From assembly GCF_000003605.2 (NCBI RefSeq), contig NW_003107100.1, positions 62,563 through 126,562 of the forward strand: a stretch of 64,000 nt of DNA, written 5' to 3'. Numbering within the stretch: the stretch's first letter is position 1; the number at the start of each line of letters is the position of its first letter. Shown here one piece after another: positions 24,601-39,600 of this stretch. Both the position numbers and the translations under genes were made by a program. The notes under the pieces are model-generated. The model was not told the DNA's origin. It ran no database searches and saw only the letters and a program-made list of their open reading frames with translations. The stretch is from Saccoglossus kowalevskii. Taxonomy: Eukaryota; Hemichordata; Enteropneusta; Harrimaniidae.

Positions 24601-27600
24601 TCTGAAAACACAGTATTAAATTGAAATGGTTAGTGACAGAGATGCAGCATGACTGTTTGTTTTGTTCAGTGTAGCCATAGTGTTCTGGTTCAGTTTTCAG
24701 TGACAACTGTGAGTCCTGGTAGAAAGTATCAACAACTGCTAGTTGTGTGTAGTTAACTACAATTTTAGGAATGTTAGTCTGGGCAAGTTTATAGTGACAA
24801 CTGTCAATCCTGGTAGAAAGTATCAACCGTTGCTAGTTGTGTGTAGTTGATAATCATTTTTAGGAATGGTAGTCTGTTGTTAGTTGATAACTTAGTGATA
24901 CAGTCCAAATCAGTGAGAATTGCTTACTTGTAAAAGTGTGTTTCTGTAGTAAAAGTGCATCATCTTCATCACTGCTGTCAATTTCAAGATCAAGATTATC
25001 ACCTTTGATTAGAGAAAAAGAATCATTAAATTACACCGAGTTCTAATTTCATTATTATATGATAGAGTGGAGATAATTTTCCTAATGCAAAGTTCTAACA
25101 TTCCATTTGCTTAAACTGTTCAATAATGTCAGAAACATTTTTAGTATCTGCCTCACTGATTGGCTAAAATACATCACATGATATGCTAGAAAGATAATAA
25201 TGCATTGTGGGAAATTTTAGTACATTCAACAATGAGACAACTTAATACAGTAGGAAAATATCTCTCCACTGAAAACATTCAATAACATTCATGTTGTTTT
25301 TGTGAATGCAATTAGATTAAATATTTCATAAAACAATTCACACCAAACAGATGGTAAAAACAAACATAATTTCAAATTTCACACACACAAAAAAAAGTTG
25401 AGAGCTCCTTAGATTGCCACTCCTTTGTCCTATGAGAGCTCCTTAAGCCACCAGTCTTTTCACTGGATGAATTTTTTTGCAGAAATAGGTCCTAGGTAGT
25501 TAATAGAGTTAAGTAATTATTAACCATTACATCCTTTGAGGAGTTAAGATAATTAATGAACATACTTTATTAACCAAATACAAAGGGTCTGTGAGAGCGC
25601 AGGCCAAATTGAGGTGCCCACCTCATTCCATTCAGTGTCAACTCTTGACTACTGATCATAAATTGTCTTGTTTCCATGGGAGACAGTATTTTTTTTTTTA
25701 ATTTGCATCAGATCTTGAAAGCAATATTAAGTTCTGTCTTTCATGTCCAACTTGACATTGCAATTAGAGAAATTTACACACACATTTAATTAAAAATATT
25801 TGTATCATAATTCTGGCAGGAAAAAAACTGGTAGAGAAATGGTAGTGAATTGAACAATCCTAAAGTAATGGACTCTCTATGCACGACCTCTAAAAGGTCA
25901 CACATCCTGGTACTTTCTGAGGATATAAATTTATTATCAATGAGAATTTCTCAATTATTTACCCCAAAAAATCAAGTATTTGTCATTAAAGTTCAAAACT
26001 CATTGCATTGCAAAAATGTAATGTATAATGTTGGAATTACTGCTGTCACAGGACAACAATACCCATAAAAGTACCAGGATGTGTGACCTTTAGAGGTCAT
26101 GCATAAAGCATACTGTCAGTGATTGAGTTTCTGGAAATAAATGATGTAAATATTTTTGTGTTCGTGTGTGCTTGGCTGAAGAGTAAGAAGATGTGTTAAT
26201 CTTGAAGTCATGGTTAGTCAGCCACCCTGTAAAGTATTCATGCAAACTTTTAATTAAAGTAAGGTTAAACAACAGCAAAACATTAACTTAAAAAGTCACA
26301 CCACCCTTTACATGTTCCTTTAGGAACGCCAATCAGCAAAACTGCAAAATTGAGCAAAAAGCTGTGCAAGCAGGAAAAAATGTGCTCCGTAAAAAACCAA
26401 CCACCGCGATTATTTTTGTTTAAATTTGGTGTTAAATCCATCAGTGCTAGAAGAAAACTCCCTGGTTATAAACTCTGAATTAAGTGAGAAAAGAAGAAAG
26501 TGAAATCAGACTGAAAACTCTTCCAACACCAAGAGATATATGCTGCTTATCATGACTTCTCAAAACTATAATTCTAAAATAAATTTGGATGATTTTGGAA
26601 AAATTTTGGTGAAAACCTGTAAAGAATAGCAAATTTTAATCTTTTTATCCAAAATTCTCAAAATTTGTTAAAAAATTAATGCTTAATTAGGGCAAAATGT
26701 AAAAGCAGCATCTCGACGGTAAATGAGTAAACAGTTGTAACGCAGCTATGATACAACGTCATGTGTGTAGAAATGTATGCATTTCTGAAAAAACAGAAAC
26801 AATGCGTTTAAAAGACAAACATTAAAAAAGCACTAGACAACAAGAAAAACAATACCAAGAACAATTACTAGAATTACAACACAAACAAACACCACAAAAA
26901 AGAGCAATTAACACCTAGAAAGTCCATTTAATATTTATCAAGTGAGAAACATGCAAGAAAATGAAATGTTGAAAGTGCACTTCAAAACATGGAGTGTTAA
27001 GACTATAAGAAACCTGTTAAGGAAGTGTCCTCGGGCGATTCCGCCGATTCTTTTGATAAAACGTTTTCTATTTCTGCAGCCAATTCTGATGCCAAGAAAA
27101 AAGGAGGAAAAGATAACGGAAATATAGATCAGCATTATAGACATTAAATTTAAAGTTAGGAAAAAAGAAGTTAAAAAAGATTTGAAGGAAGGATGCTCAC
27201 AAAAAAGACTGAATTTCAAAACACCACTATATATATAAAGTCATTCCAGAATTAATAGTTAAACACCATTAAGAAACACCGATATCCCAGCATGCAATGC
27301 GGACAGGACATACAAACCAGCACAGACACGTATGGAGGTGAGGGAAAAAACATTATCTCATTTCAATATCACATTGCTGTTATGAAAAAAAAAAAAATTG
27401 TTGCCAGAGATTTATTATGCACTCCTAGTATTTAAAAGTGTGCACGATTATAAATTAACTTAATACTATGCATTAGTCTATTAAACTAACTAAGGAGTCT
27501 CAAGTTACATTATGAAAACATCTGCGAAGGCTTTTAAGTATATGCACTTACATTTAACTCATGTGTGGTCAAGTCAATGTAAAAAGACATGGGGCTGACA

Positions 27601-30600
27601 AGATTAGGGCTAATATTTAGGTACATAGGGGGGCTTAATGAAAAACCTTTAAATAAGCAATGCATACAGACATATATGCATATGTAGGTAACATTATATA
27701 GGTATCTAGGGAGGCTTTAAGCTGAATATTATACATTGTACAACCACCTAGGGAGGCTTGAGAATCAAAATAAGAAGTAAGAGACTCAGGAGTGAGCATT
27801 ATTTATGAATCTAGGGAGGCTTTGAATATTATACATTATACAAGCACCTAGGGAGGCTTTAAACTGAATATTATACAAGCACCTAGAGAGATTTTGAATA
27901 AACACATTAAAAGAAAGAGACTCAAGAGTGAAAATTATAAAGGCATCTAGGGAGGTTTTAATTTGAGCATTAAAGTAATAACTTAGGGAAGCTTACATTT
28001 AAAATTATCCAAATAGTCTACTATGGGACTATCAAGAATAAATTATGTTTGGGAAAAACAAATATACGGAGAGACATCAGAATACTGTTTGTTTCATCTC
28101 AAATTGATTTTCTATATCAAACTTTCACAGCACACATTTAAGTGGCTAATAACAGGTTACTGGGGGAACTAATTGGCCCTACTATCTTATCGGAAATTAT
28201 TTCCTTTTTTATGTTATTATCTTGATTATATCTAATATGATAATATGACTATTTTAGTGGGATTGGCAAATATTCATAATGTAGTTTAGAGATTTAATTA
28301 AATTCAAATAAAAGAATATTTTTAAATCAGTGCAATTATTTCAGAAGTAGATTTTTTCTCATTTTAATTATTATTTTTTTAGATTGAAATTTAGATTTTT
28401 TTTCTCAAACAATAAATAAGCATGTCAGTGATAATTCCAGTGCTCTAGAGATCAATAAATGAGGTAAAGAAAGTAAAAATAGTTCCATTTTTGTGACAAT
28501 TGAAATGAGATGTTTTAAAAAAAAGAAGAAGAGACGGATATTTGTGTGACAGAACACAGATGATGAGAGAGATCTAAAACCTTTAATTTTAGCCTCCTCA
28601 ATGGCAGTGAGGAACGCCTCTGCTTTCGTAGATTGTGTTAAAGTGTCTATGGTGGTGGAGGCCGAGGAAGGAGATGATGATGATAACAATAATGGTGATA
28701 TCGGCTGTGGTTCAGCAACAGTGACGGCAACGGCGCTGACAGGCAGAGTCGGCAGCAGCAATGACGTGTGTTTTTCTTTTTTATCAGTAACCCTATCTGG
28801 AGGTTTCTGAACTTTATCTAGAAAACGGTCACAGAGAACATATGAAGAAAATTGACGTAAAATCTAGTCATGTGATGTACATCAAAGATGGATTATTTAT
28901 TAGAGTATGCAATTTTCGAAATGATGTATAAAAGCTGACATTGATTAACGTTTGATCCCTGGAAGCTTACTTTCGTGATTCAATTTAGTATTTTAATCTA
29001 TTATGCTATTTGGAAAATTATCTGAACCATCAAGAAATTTTCACGCCCAATTTTCAATGCAATATTTTGCACATTTTTATTTATTATTCTATAATTTCTT
29101 CATTAATTTTAGAGGAAATAGAAATAATTCTCCACTGCCTATATGTCTGGTCTACATTTTTTGTAAAAATATGGTAATCGTAATTTGGGACTATTTTGAG
29201 AAAGCAAACAACAAATCAATATGTTGTCATGGAAATTTATTAAATTTGTTGCATCTTTTCACAATATTCCACCTTCAATCACATCTTAAAAAATTATTTT
29301 TTTTTCAATTACAAAGCACACTTTTTAAGAGAAAACAAGATTATATGAATTGTTGAAGCTAACTGCATGCAATTATTTTGAGTTACAAACACAAACAAAA
29401 TCTTGCTAAAAATTCTAGAAAGCTGTCAAAATATTTGCACAGGCTTGCAAGTGTTAATTTATTGATTAGATCTTGTTGATTACACATATTGGGTTAGAAT
29501 CAAAATTGCATTAAAATTACCCTAGAGACTGATTCCCACGTGAGTTGATTATAAATAGAACTTAACGTGTAAATATTAATAATCGATATTTGTACACAGC
29601 ATTGCAAATTATGGACATCACGCAAAAGTGCAACATAACTTCAATCCATGATCAATTTTTTTTTTATTATTATTTAAATCCGCTTACCTTCTCCATCTGT
29701 GTCCTGCAGGAATTCTGGCATGTCTTCATCTGGAAGAAAGAATGGAAAAACATCCTGTCAATTACCCAGTCTCATGGTTGTCAAACAAGCTATGATTGGA
29801 GGTTCACCTTTTGTGAACTCGGTTGAAGTAGGAAGACTATTTATCGGCATAACACCCAACTACAGAACGCTGTACCGAGCAGATATATATATTGAACGAG
29901 TTGGTCAACTATAAATAGAATAATGGGGAGTGGACGTTACATCGCTAACTACGAATAGTTTGTACGTACACTGTATAGACAGGCATAACATGCACCAAAT
30001 GGTGGGAGGGTAAACAAGGGATACCATACTGCACTCACAAGGCGAGCTCAAATATAAATATATAAAAATTATTCAGAAACAAAAATTTGGTAAAAAATAA
30101 TAAAAAATTAACTATCTGATTAAGAACTCTATGCAATAAATATTTGAATTTTATAGGACATGTCGTCACTAAGCAATTATTTGCCATGGAAAACATTGGC
30201 TTTGAAAATAACTGTTACAAACACTACCTTTCAGAATTTAGATTCAAATATGGCTTTAAAAAAGATGGAAACACTGGTATTTGCATTCAAACACTGACTT
30301 TCGCAAAACAGACAGACTAAATTCTACCTTTCAGAAAACATATTCAAATTCTACGTTTCTGAGAACACATTCAAACAGCATTTGGAAAACACATTCAAAC
30401 ACAAGCCTTCAGAAAACACATTCAAACACTTGCTTTCAGTAAAACACATTCAAATACAAGCATTCAGAAAACACAATCACATACTAGTATTCAGAAAACA
30501 CATTCAAATACTAGCATTCAGAAAACACATTCAAATACAAACATTCAGAAAACACATTCAAACACTAGCATTCAAAAAACACATTCAAACACATTCAGAA

Positions 30601-33600
30601 AACACATTCAAATACAAGCATTTAGAAAACATATTCAAATACAATCATTCAAAAAACACATTCAAACATTCAGAAAACACATTCAAACACAAACATTCAA
30701 AAAGCACATTCAAACCCTAGCATTCAGAAAACACATTCAAATACAAGCATTTAGAAAACACATTCAAATACTAGCATTCAGAAAACACATTCAAATACAA
30801 GCATTCAAAAAGCACATTCAAACACAAACATTCAGAAAACACATTCAAACACAAACATTCAAAAAGCACATTCAAACCCTAGCATTCAGAAAACACATTC
30901 AAATACAAGCATTTAGAAAACACATTCAAATACTAGCATTCAGAAAACACATTCAAATACAAGCATTCAAAAAGCACATTCAAACACAAACATTCAGAAA
31001 ACACATTCAAACACAAACATTCAGAAAACACATTCAAATACAAGCATTCAGAAAACACATTCAAACACTAGCATTCAAAAAACACATTCAAACACATTCA
31101 GAAAACACATTCAAATACAAGCATTTAGAAAACATATTCAAATACAAGCATTCAAAAAACACATTCAAACATTCAGAAAACACATTCAAACACAAACATT
31201 CAAAAAGCACATTCAAACCCTAGCATTCAGAAAACACATTCAAACACAAGCATTTAGAAAACACATTCAAACACAAATATTCAGAAAACACATTCAAACA
31301 CAAGCATTTAGAAAGCACATTCAAATACTAGCATTCAGAAAACACATTAAAACACAAGCTTTCAGAAACTATATAATTTGATTGTACATGTATATCAGTA
31401 AATCATTAGTGTCACATGATATCTGAACCAACGCATTTCATAGATCATGTAACAAACGATGTCTGATGAAGTGTCTATCTATTATAACACATATCTTTAA
31501 ATTTGTTCAGTATATTATATTATTATAGCTTAGATATTCAAGATAACTTAGTTCATGTTGAAACGGTAGTAACATTGGCTGGGATAACATACAATATTTA
31601 ATACAATTCTACGATTCAGAAGTATTGTTACATAATTTACATTTTCTTAACTCAGATGACGACTTCTTTTACTTTTGGGATTTGTGACAGATAGTGATGT
31701 AGTGATCTTGTTCAAAAAAAGAGCAATTGAACGTTGCCCAGCATGAAACAGATCAGATTTACACAATGTTGGCAGTCGTTAACAACATTTTCAACCCAAT
31801 ATATGATATTTTGCTGTAGCTTTTCAGTAATTTGTTATGAATCTAAAGGAAGTTTATTGTTTGAATAAACCCCTTGCTAAATTATTTCCAAGCCACAGCA
31901 ACTATAAAAACGATTTGTGATGACGGGCATTCATGGAAAAAGTACCTTCAAAGCCATGAAGGACATACATGGTACCCATGGTAACCATAACAATGAAGAA
32001 AGGCATCAAAACTATATTCTGGCTAACTTTATGAGAAGGAATGGCATTAATATTATCATGGCTACAGATAAATGGAAGACTATAGCATCATAGTCAACAG
32101 TGATAAGATTTAGTGGAGCTAAACCACCGGGGCTTGTGACAAAAACAATTCAGGATGGCAACAAAACTATCAGGGCCAAGATTGGAAGAAATGGCACTAA
32201 AACCATCAGAGCCAAGATTGGAAGAAATGGCACCAAAACTATCAGAGCCAAGATTGGAAAAAATTGCACCAAAACCATCAGGACTAATAACAAAACTTTT
32301 CGGGCTGGCGACAAAACCATCAGGGCCAAGATTGGAAGAAATGACACCAAAACCAACAAGGCTGGAAACGAAGGAATAAATGGTGACTGGGAAGGAAAAC
32401 CTATTAAAGTACCAAATCCCACCACCAACAGCAGAGATACAAAAAATATATTTATGAGAGAGAAAAAGAGAGAGAAAGAAGCTAGCACACCAATTACATG
32501 CTATGAATGTATTAGTATATGAAGACAACGGTGCATTGTTACCTTCTGTGATCATTGTAACATCATCTTCATCTTACAAACAAAAATGATAAAAATAATT
32601 TTAAGAAAAGAAAAAAAAGCAAATGAACAAAAATGAAAAAAAAGAATTGAAATCAGAAAACTGCAAGCTGGAGTTTATATTACACAATGTGTTATTAATA
32701 TTATTTTTAATTAGATGCTTGATTAGAAGACCTTCTTTAAATGTGTAAAGCAAACAACAAAAACAAAGCAAAGGTCAAATGGGAGATTTAAAAAAAAGCA
32801 ATTGTTTTTTTTTTTTATAATATGGCTGCATTAAATTATTAAGCAAATGAGCTAGGGAGGTACTTGGTATTAAACACAGGTGACCTAGGGAGGTAAAATG
32901 GATTTAAGCTGATGCGCCTGTTGTTTCAATTCTTTGAACTTGTGGTCCTGAGCTTAAGTTTTGGCGAAAATTGCAGATTACAAAAGTCTGTTCAATCTTT
33001 GTAGTGACTACTGTTTCTGTTGTGAACATTTTTTGGATCAAACTTTCCAATAATTCTTACATGATAACACTCATAAACAAATTTTTTTTGTTTTTTTTTT
33101 AATTATAAATTTAAATAATTTAAAAATTATTATGTTATGACATGAATTAAATAAAAATCAAGTCAAATCAATTATTATTTTCTTCCGTAGTTTCCACCAA
33201 TAAATACTTATTCATAATAAAATCAAACAAACCAGTAATTAAAAAGAAGTAACAATAATAATTTCTAAAAATCCAATGACAAAACAATAGCTGCCTAGTA
33301 ACCCCAACCCCCAGGATAATCTGGAGCTAACTAGCCATGCATTTCCATTCTTGCAGTATGTCCACAACAAATCAAGATGGCTGTCCAGTAACCTCAATAT
33401 GGCAACCTGGTAACCAAGGGCCAACTAGCTATTGGCCATTCTTACAGGGTTATGTCTGCAACAACAAAACAAGATGGCTGCCTGGTTACCCAAATATAGT
33501 GACTAACAATGGGCCAACTCAAGACTTTCCATGGAAAAAGTGCAAATTAATAAAATAAAACTGGAACTTTTTTTTAAAAAATATACATGCTTTTACAACA

Positions 33601-36600
33601 TCTACAAGTACCAATGAATGAGGAGAAAAACATTTTTTTTTTTGCGGTGGATTAGACTTACCTGCAACTCGCTCAATAAAATTTGAAGGCACCAAACCTC
33701 TTCTTCCGTCCATCAGCTCTCCTTCATAAAATCCATCCTGAAAAAGGAAATCATTAATTTTACTCTCTTTCTTTATTTTTCACTAAACATAGAATTAGAA
33801 GAAAACACAAAACGATAAAGACGTCATGTATGTCCTTTGATCTGTGACCTATAACCTTACCTCATCCATATCTCCATACACATAGATGTATTCACCAGCA
33901 TTGAGAGCCAATTCCGCTTCAGGGTTTTCATTTGGAGAGTATAGTAATGGATCATAACTATATCGGGCGATAAAAACGGCTAATTTTTCACGTTTAGGAA
34001 TAACAGTATGCCTGAGAACGTTCATGTCAATCTTTTCGCTAATCTCTTCGATTATGTCATCGGCTTCGCTCCCACTATCATCCGCCTACGGGGAAGAGAA
34101 CAAAAATGAAAACACGGATTAGTAAAGAAAGGAAACTGCCTATTCAGTTGCCAATGGAGACAGTCATCATTAGACATTCATGATACATGTTCAGTTGAGT
34201 CATAATACTAGCCATCTCCAGTTATAACATTAATCACAAAAACTCTGTAAATCACACTTAAAGTAAAAGATGATATTACTCATTTCATCAGCATTACATC
34301 TAAATGTACACTTATTTTTTTGTAATATATTTCATGCATTAATACTCTAAAGTGTACAATAATTGTGATCATGAGTGGAATAGAGTGACTAATTAATTAG
34401 CTGTGTACTCTCCAAAATATTAACTATATATCTGGAAATGTTTGAATTGAGAAAAATATACTGTATCAATCCAGATGTGGCTTCCAAACGCTACCCGGTA
34501 CGTTACACTACACTACACTACACTACACTACACTACACTACACACTGCACTGCATTCCATTCCAATCCAATCCTTATCCACCTCAATGCACTGTACTCAC
34601 ACCCACTACACTACACTACACTGCACTGCACTACACTGCACTGCACTGCACTGCACTGCACTCCAATCCTTATCCATCCCAATGCACTGCACTCGCACAC
34701 ACACACTGCACTTCAAGCAATGTTTTGTGACATTCATCCATAAGTACAGCCATTATATTAATATATATATTAACACCAGTAGAAGTAGTGTAGGGGATGC
34801 CAATGATAATGTAATCAAATTTTATTTCCTGAAGTTTCCTAATAAAGTGACACCACCAGGTACACACTGAAACACATTAAATTTTATTAAGGAAATAGTG
34901 TAACTTTTAAATTAGATTGAGAATTTCAATTCTTCCTATCTCTAACTTGTAATTATTCATAATTTCTTATAAAGCAAATATGCACAAACTAATATTTATT
35001 GTATTCCGAATTCGAAATCATATTGCACTGTAATCATCTTAAATGAACGCCATAATTTTATTCTTTTGGTGCAACATTTGACACCTTTTTATGTATTTAT
35101 CTAAAATTTTCTGATTAATTTTTGACAAATTTTTTCATTAGCACAGGTCTTTAAAAAAAATTTACTATTTTTGTGAAAGTTGACGGGAGTTAACTTTTAC
35201 TGAGTTTTACTGAATTTATTAAAAATGTCTGTCATCTTCCATTATGATCAAATTATGCAAAAATGAGAACAAATAATGACATCCAGTAATTGGTATTATC
35301 AGTATAAATTGTCCTCGTCAATTCAAATTCAAAAAGATTGATGCGATTGTCAGTTTGTAGATTGACTGAATAGACTTTTTTTGTCTGGCGCATCATTATG
35401 ATTATGCAACTAGTTGTCGTATACTCGTATTGTATTCTCAGATTTAATCTATTGATACAGCTCAACGCAAAGCCGTATCTTCAAAAATGTATGTTTACAG
35501 TCATGCTAGTGCTTTAGTGATATGTTAGCATTTTATAAACATGTTTACTGAACTGTTGGATTGTATGAACATGATAAAACATATCTTGCAAGTTTTTTTA
35601 CCTAGCTTGTGTTTTCACTATTTCAACCGAAAAATCTATTGTCACAACGAGGATGTTGGCTTTTTCATTTTTAATTCAATTTGAATAATATCATGTCTTT
35701 GGAAGGCAAAAATAACTGTACTCTGATTTGTATTGTAAACAGCCTACACCAGGAATTTAACAATCTTCCTGAAGTTAGGCAGACATACTAGCCACTGTAC
35801 CATTCATTACCCTGGTGGTTGTCGTACTGTGACTCCCTAGGCCTGTAATGAAAGTGACTGTGCCCCCCAAGGACCCCAGTGAAAACTACTGTAATTCCCT
35901 AGGACCACAGTGAAAGTTACTGTGACTCCCTCGGACCCTAGTGAAAATTATTATGTCTCCCTAGAACCCCTGTGAAATATACTGAAAATCTTGAGAAAAA
36001 TACAAGATACTTCCCACAAATTTGAAAAGGTTTTACAGAGATGAAAGTTGACAATGTCAGTGAAAAGTTATATCCAACATACGAACATGAACTGGAACCG
36101 CTAACCCAAAACCTATGAAATTTTCTAATGGCCTGGATGAAAATTATCAATATACTTGCAATCATGAAGTGAGTGTACTAATGATTTACAAATAAACAAT
36201 TAGTCTTCTCTTTGAATAATAATTACTTGAATCTTGCCTACTTTAATGGAGGCCATTAAAAGGGAATTGCAAAGGGAAAGGAAATAACGAGTTTATATCG
36301 AGACAACAAACCAGGGGATTTCTGTAAAAACAAACTAGACAAATAGTTATTCAATGAACGTCTTTATTGGTATAACATACGCCACGACGGTATTAACATG
36401 AACACTATACCGATAAATAATACAATGTCATTTCCTGTATGTTTGGGTTTGTTTTTTTCAAGATTATTTCAGAAATTTTAAATAGAACTATTAATACAAA
36501 TTTCAGAGACTACAAGTTTACTTGCCATTATAAAGAGATTATTATGCACAGAATTTGGAAACAAATTGCGAAACAATAGTGTTCACTTCAGAATGTTGCC

Positions 36601-39600
36601 TCAAACCTTGATCATGTTGAATTTATTGGTGATACCAAAATAATGGTTTTCTTTTCAATGTTGCAAAACTGAAAACAGTTGGAGCAAATTTGTTTTTAAA
36701 ATATACTAGTTTAATAAGTTTGAAACTAATTACAGAAAATAATGAAATTTAAAGGCGACACTTTACGTTCAAAAGCTCTGCTGTAACCGACATGAAATTT
36801 AAGTAAATATAGACACAGAGCAGGTTACCTGCGGAAGTTTTCTGAGATTATTTTTAATTACATATTGATATTCTAATCGGGGCCTTATAACCATCGATAA
36901 CATACACAGTCAATTTTGTTTGCCGCTAAATGACAAAAAACTATGTGACTTTCGTTAAAAGCGTGGAAGACACTTAGTCAAGACATGGAGATACTATACC
37001 TCCATAGTCAAGACATGGAGATACTATACCTCCATAGTTAAGACATGGAGATACTATACCTCCATGGTTAAGACATGGAGATACTATACCTCCATGGTTA
37101 AGACATGGAGATACTATACCTCCATAGTCAAGACATGGAGATACTATACCTCCATAGTCAAGACATGGAGATACTATACCTCCATGGTTAAGACATGGAG
37201 ATACTATACCTCCATGGTTAAGACATGGAGATACTATACCTCCATGGTCAAGACATGGAGATACTATACCTCCATAGTCAAGACATGGAGATACTATACC
37301 TCCATAGTTAAGACATGGAGATACTATACCTCCATGGTCAAGACATGGAGATACTATACCTCCATAGTCAAGACATGGAGATACTATACCTCCATAGTTA
37401 AGACATGGAGATACTATACCTCCATGGTTAAGACATGGAGATACTATACCTCCATGGTTAAGACATGGAGATACTATACCTCCATGGTTAAGACATGGAG
37501 ATACTATACCTCCATGGTTAAGATGACATAAAGATTAGTGTAATGTCTCCAAATCAAAATATGTACATTGTATTTTGACGAAATATGATATATTTTTATT
37601 CAGAATTAACATACTTATCTCAGGAACACAACAAATGAGTTGAACTTGACTGAGAAATATAATTAAAACCAACACATACTGGTATTTTAAATGAGTATTA
37701 AAGGCCGATGTTAAGGTTTATAATGCAGCCTGACAAAGGTCATGCTCAGTTAGTTTCAATTCAAGCTGATGTAAACAACTCACATCAAACTCTGGTCGAA
37801 TTGTAATTTGTGAAATTCTAGGTCACCTACATAGTGCCAAATTGGATATATGTGACTATATGAATGCCATAATTTTGACAACAATGGAGATTTTATCTAT
37901 GAAAGGTTCAAAAACACAGAGAAAGACTTGAACAAATAAAATTTACATCAGTAAATCAACATGATCATTATCTTGTTTTAACACATTAATATTATATCAT
38001 TATCTATCAAGAGATAACACAGATAATATAATAATTATCTATTCATAGCAGATAATATATGGCTGCAAGGAAGCCATTGTTGATGCATCATAGATAAAAA
38101 AAAAAGTTGCATAATTTGTTTTTATCTAATCAGTTTTTTTTATTAAGACCTGAAGCCAATGATAAAATATGTTTGGGGAAAAAAATTACAGAAAAATACA
38201 TAAAAATATAGATTATAGAAAAATACATAAAAAAATATGGAAAATGTTGGCCTGAAATGAAGTTGTACAAAATTAAAACAAGATTGATCCAATTTGACTA
38301 CATTGAACAACATTTTTATGTTTCTTGGGGAAATGTTTATCATTGTGGGGTTCCTCAATTCAAGCATGATCGTGCGTGAATGAAAAATGCTAACAATTGG
38401 AGAAAAAAAATAAATAAAATTATTTAATTAAATTTATAGGCAGCCTCAGTTCACTGAATTGTGATTACCGATATTAACGATGTACGTCAGTTAATGAGCA
38501 AAAGGACACATTTGATTATCTGATAATACGGTGAGCAGACGGGTAGCGAAAGCGAGATGGTCGGTTGAAGAAAAAATAAAATTATTTAACCATCAATGGG
38601 GGATTCTTAATTGCTACAAGCAAAAAAACGGTGAACATATATTTATCTCATAAAAATCAATATTTTTTAGGTATTTTTGGCTGATAGGAATTAATTTATA
38701 CAAATACTGTTTATGATATAATGAGGAAAATGTACTTTTATTTTGTGCCTAACCCGATAAAATCTAAACCATAAAATGAAACACAATAAATGCAACTAGA
38801 TTTTGACAACTAGAAATTTCATTCAGTAAGGGAATGTACAAATTCATTCTTGCGGTTCTCACATAGTATTAGTTTCTTGTTTTAATGGCTCCATTGAGAA
38901 AACCAACCCTCAGAGGACGCCATGTTCCAAGAATTAAGCTAAAAATAAATTCAGTGCTTGGTATCCATTTTGAAGACAGTGATTGGCGACAAGAATAGGA
39001 CAGTGACATACAGAAAAGGTGTGTTTAGTCATGTGACCTTGACGGATCTATACATAGCAAGGACTTCTTATGAGATGTACGATACCGCAGTGGCGTAATA
39101 AATAAACTCATTAAATTGTAGATATATTAATAGACACACACTGTGTATATTACTATTTTTAATTCCTCCAAATATACAAGGGGGGAATCGGTTGGTTATG
39201 AGGGGACTCCCAAGACAGTGAGAAAATTAGACGATCTCTCATAATGGATTCATACTAGAATACCTTGTCATCACTAATGCATAACAATGGCAGCACTGAT
39301 CGGTACTCTGCGTAACAAAAGGTATATATATAATAATAGACGATAAAATGAAACCATAATCACTCACTTAAATGAAAAAATCAAATAATTTAAAAATCTA
39401 GAAATGCTAAAAAAAAAATATAAACAAACAAATCTAAAAGAAGGTATCTGAAAACCGAGAATTCAATGGTAAATTTGTATATGTTAATATAAGGCCAGCA
39501 GCTGATGTAGATAGATTTCAACGCTTTTTTAAAAAAGAAATAAGCTCTTACCGAACTACCACTTGTAAATGCTCTTAAACCATACTAACTGAATTTCCTA

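Larger units (their letters stand above)
27086..28580 (-). other. RIM-BP intron
   Basis: 1.5 kb, dominated by CTAGGGAGGCTTT repeats at 27620-28000; AT-rich otherwise. Confidence 0.55.
29730..32542 (-). other. RIM-BP intron with two arrays
   Basis: 2.8 kb, of which about 1.25 kb is tandem repeat (30340-31365 and 32150-32375). ORFs on both strands here are repeat artefacts. Confidence 0.65.

Noticed and set aside
29772-29795. 24-nt phase 1-1 exon (ACLTTMRL) next to 29688-29729
   Set aside because: Poor acceptor, donor gtaatt is weak, and the peptide lacks the acidic character of its neighbours.
30382-30720. 112-residue Lys/His-rich open frame
   Set aside because: 27-bp repeat read in a stop-free frame.
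32094-32555. Overlapping open frames on both strands ([12 protein letters not shown] repeats)
   Set aside because: Artefact of a 36-bp stop-free tandem repeat; the real exon here is the 30-nt one at 32543-32572.
37064-37531. 155-residue open frame of repeating [10 protein letters not shown]
   Set aside because: Produced by a 30-bp minisatellite whose period is a multiple of three; no start context, no splice partners, inside a RIM-BP intron.
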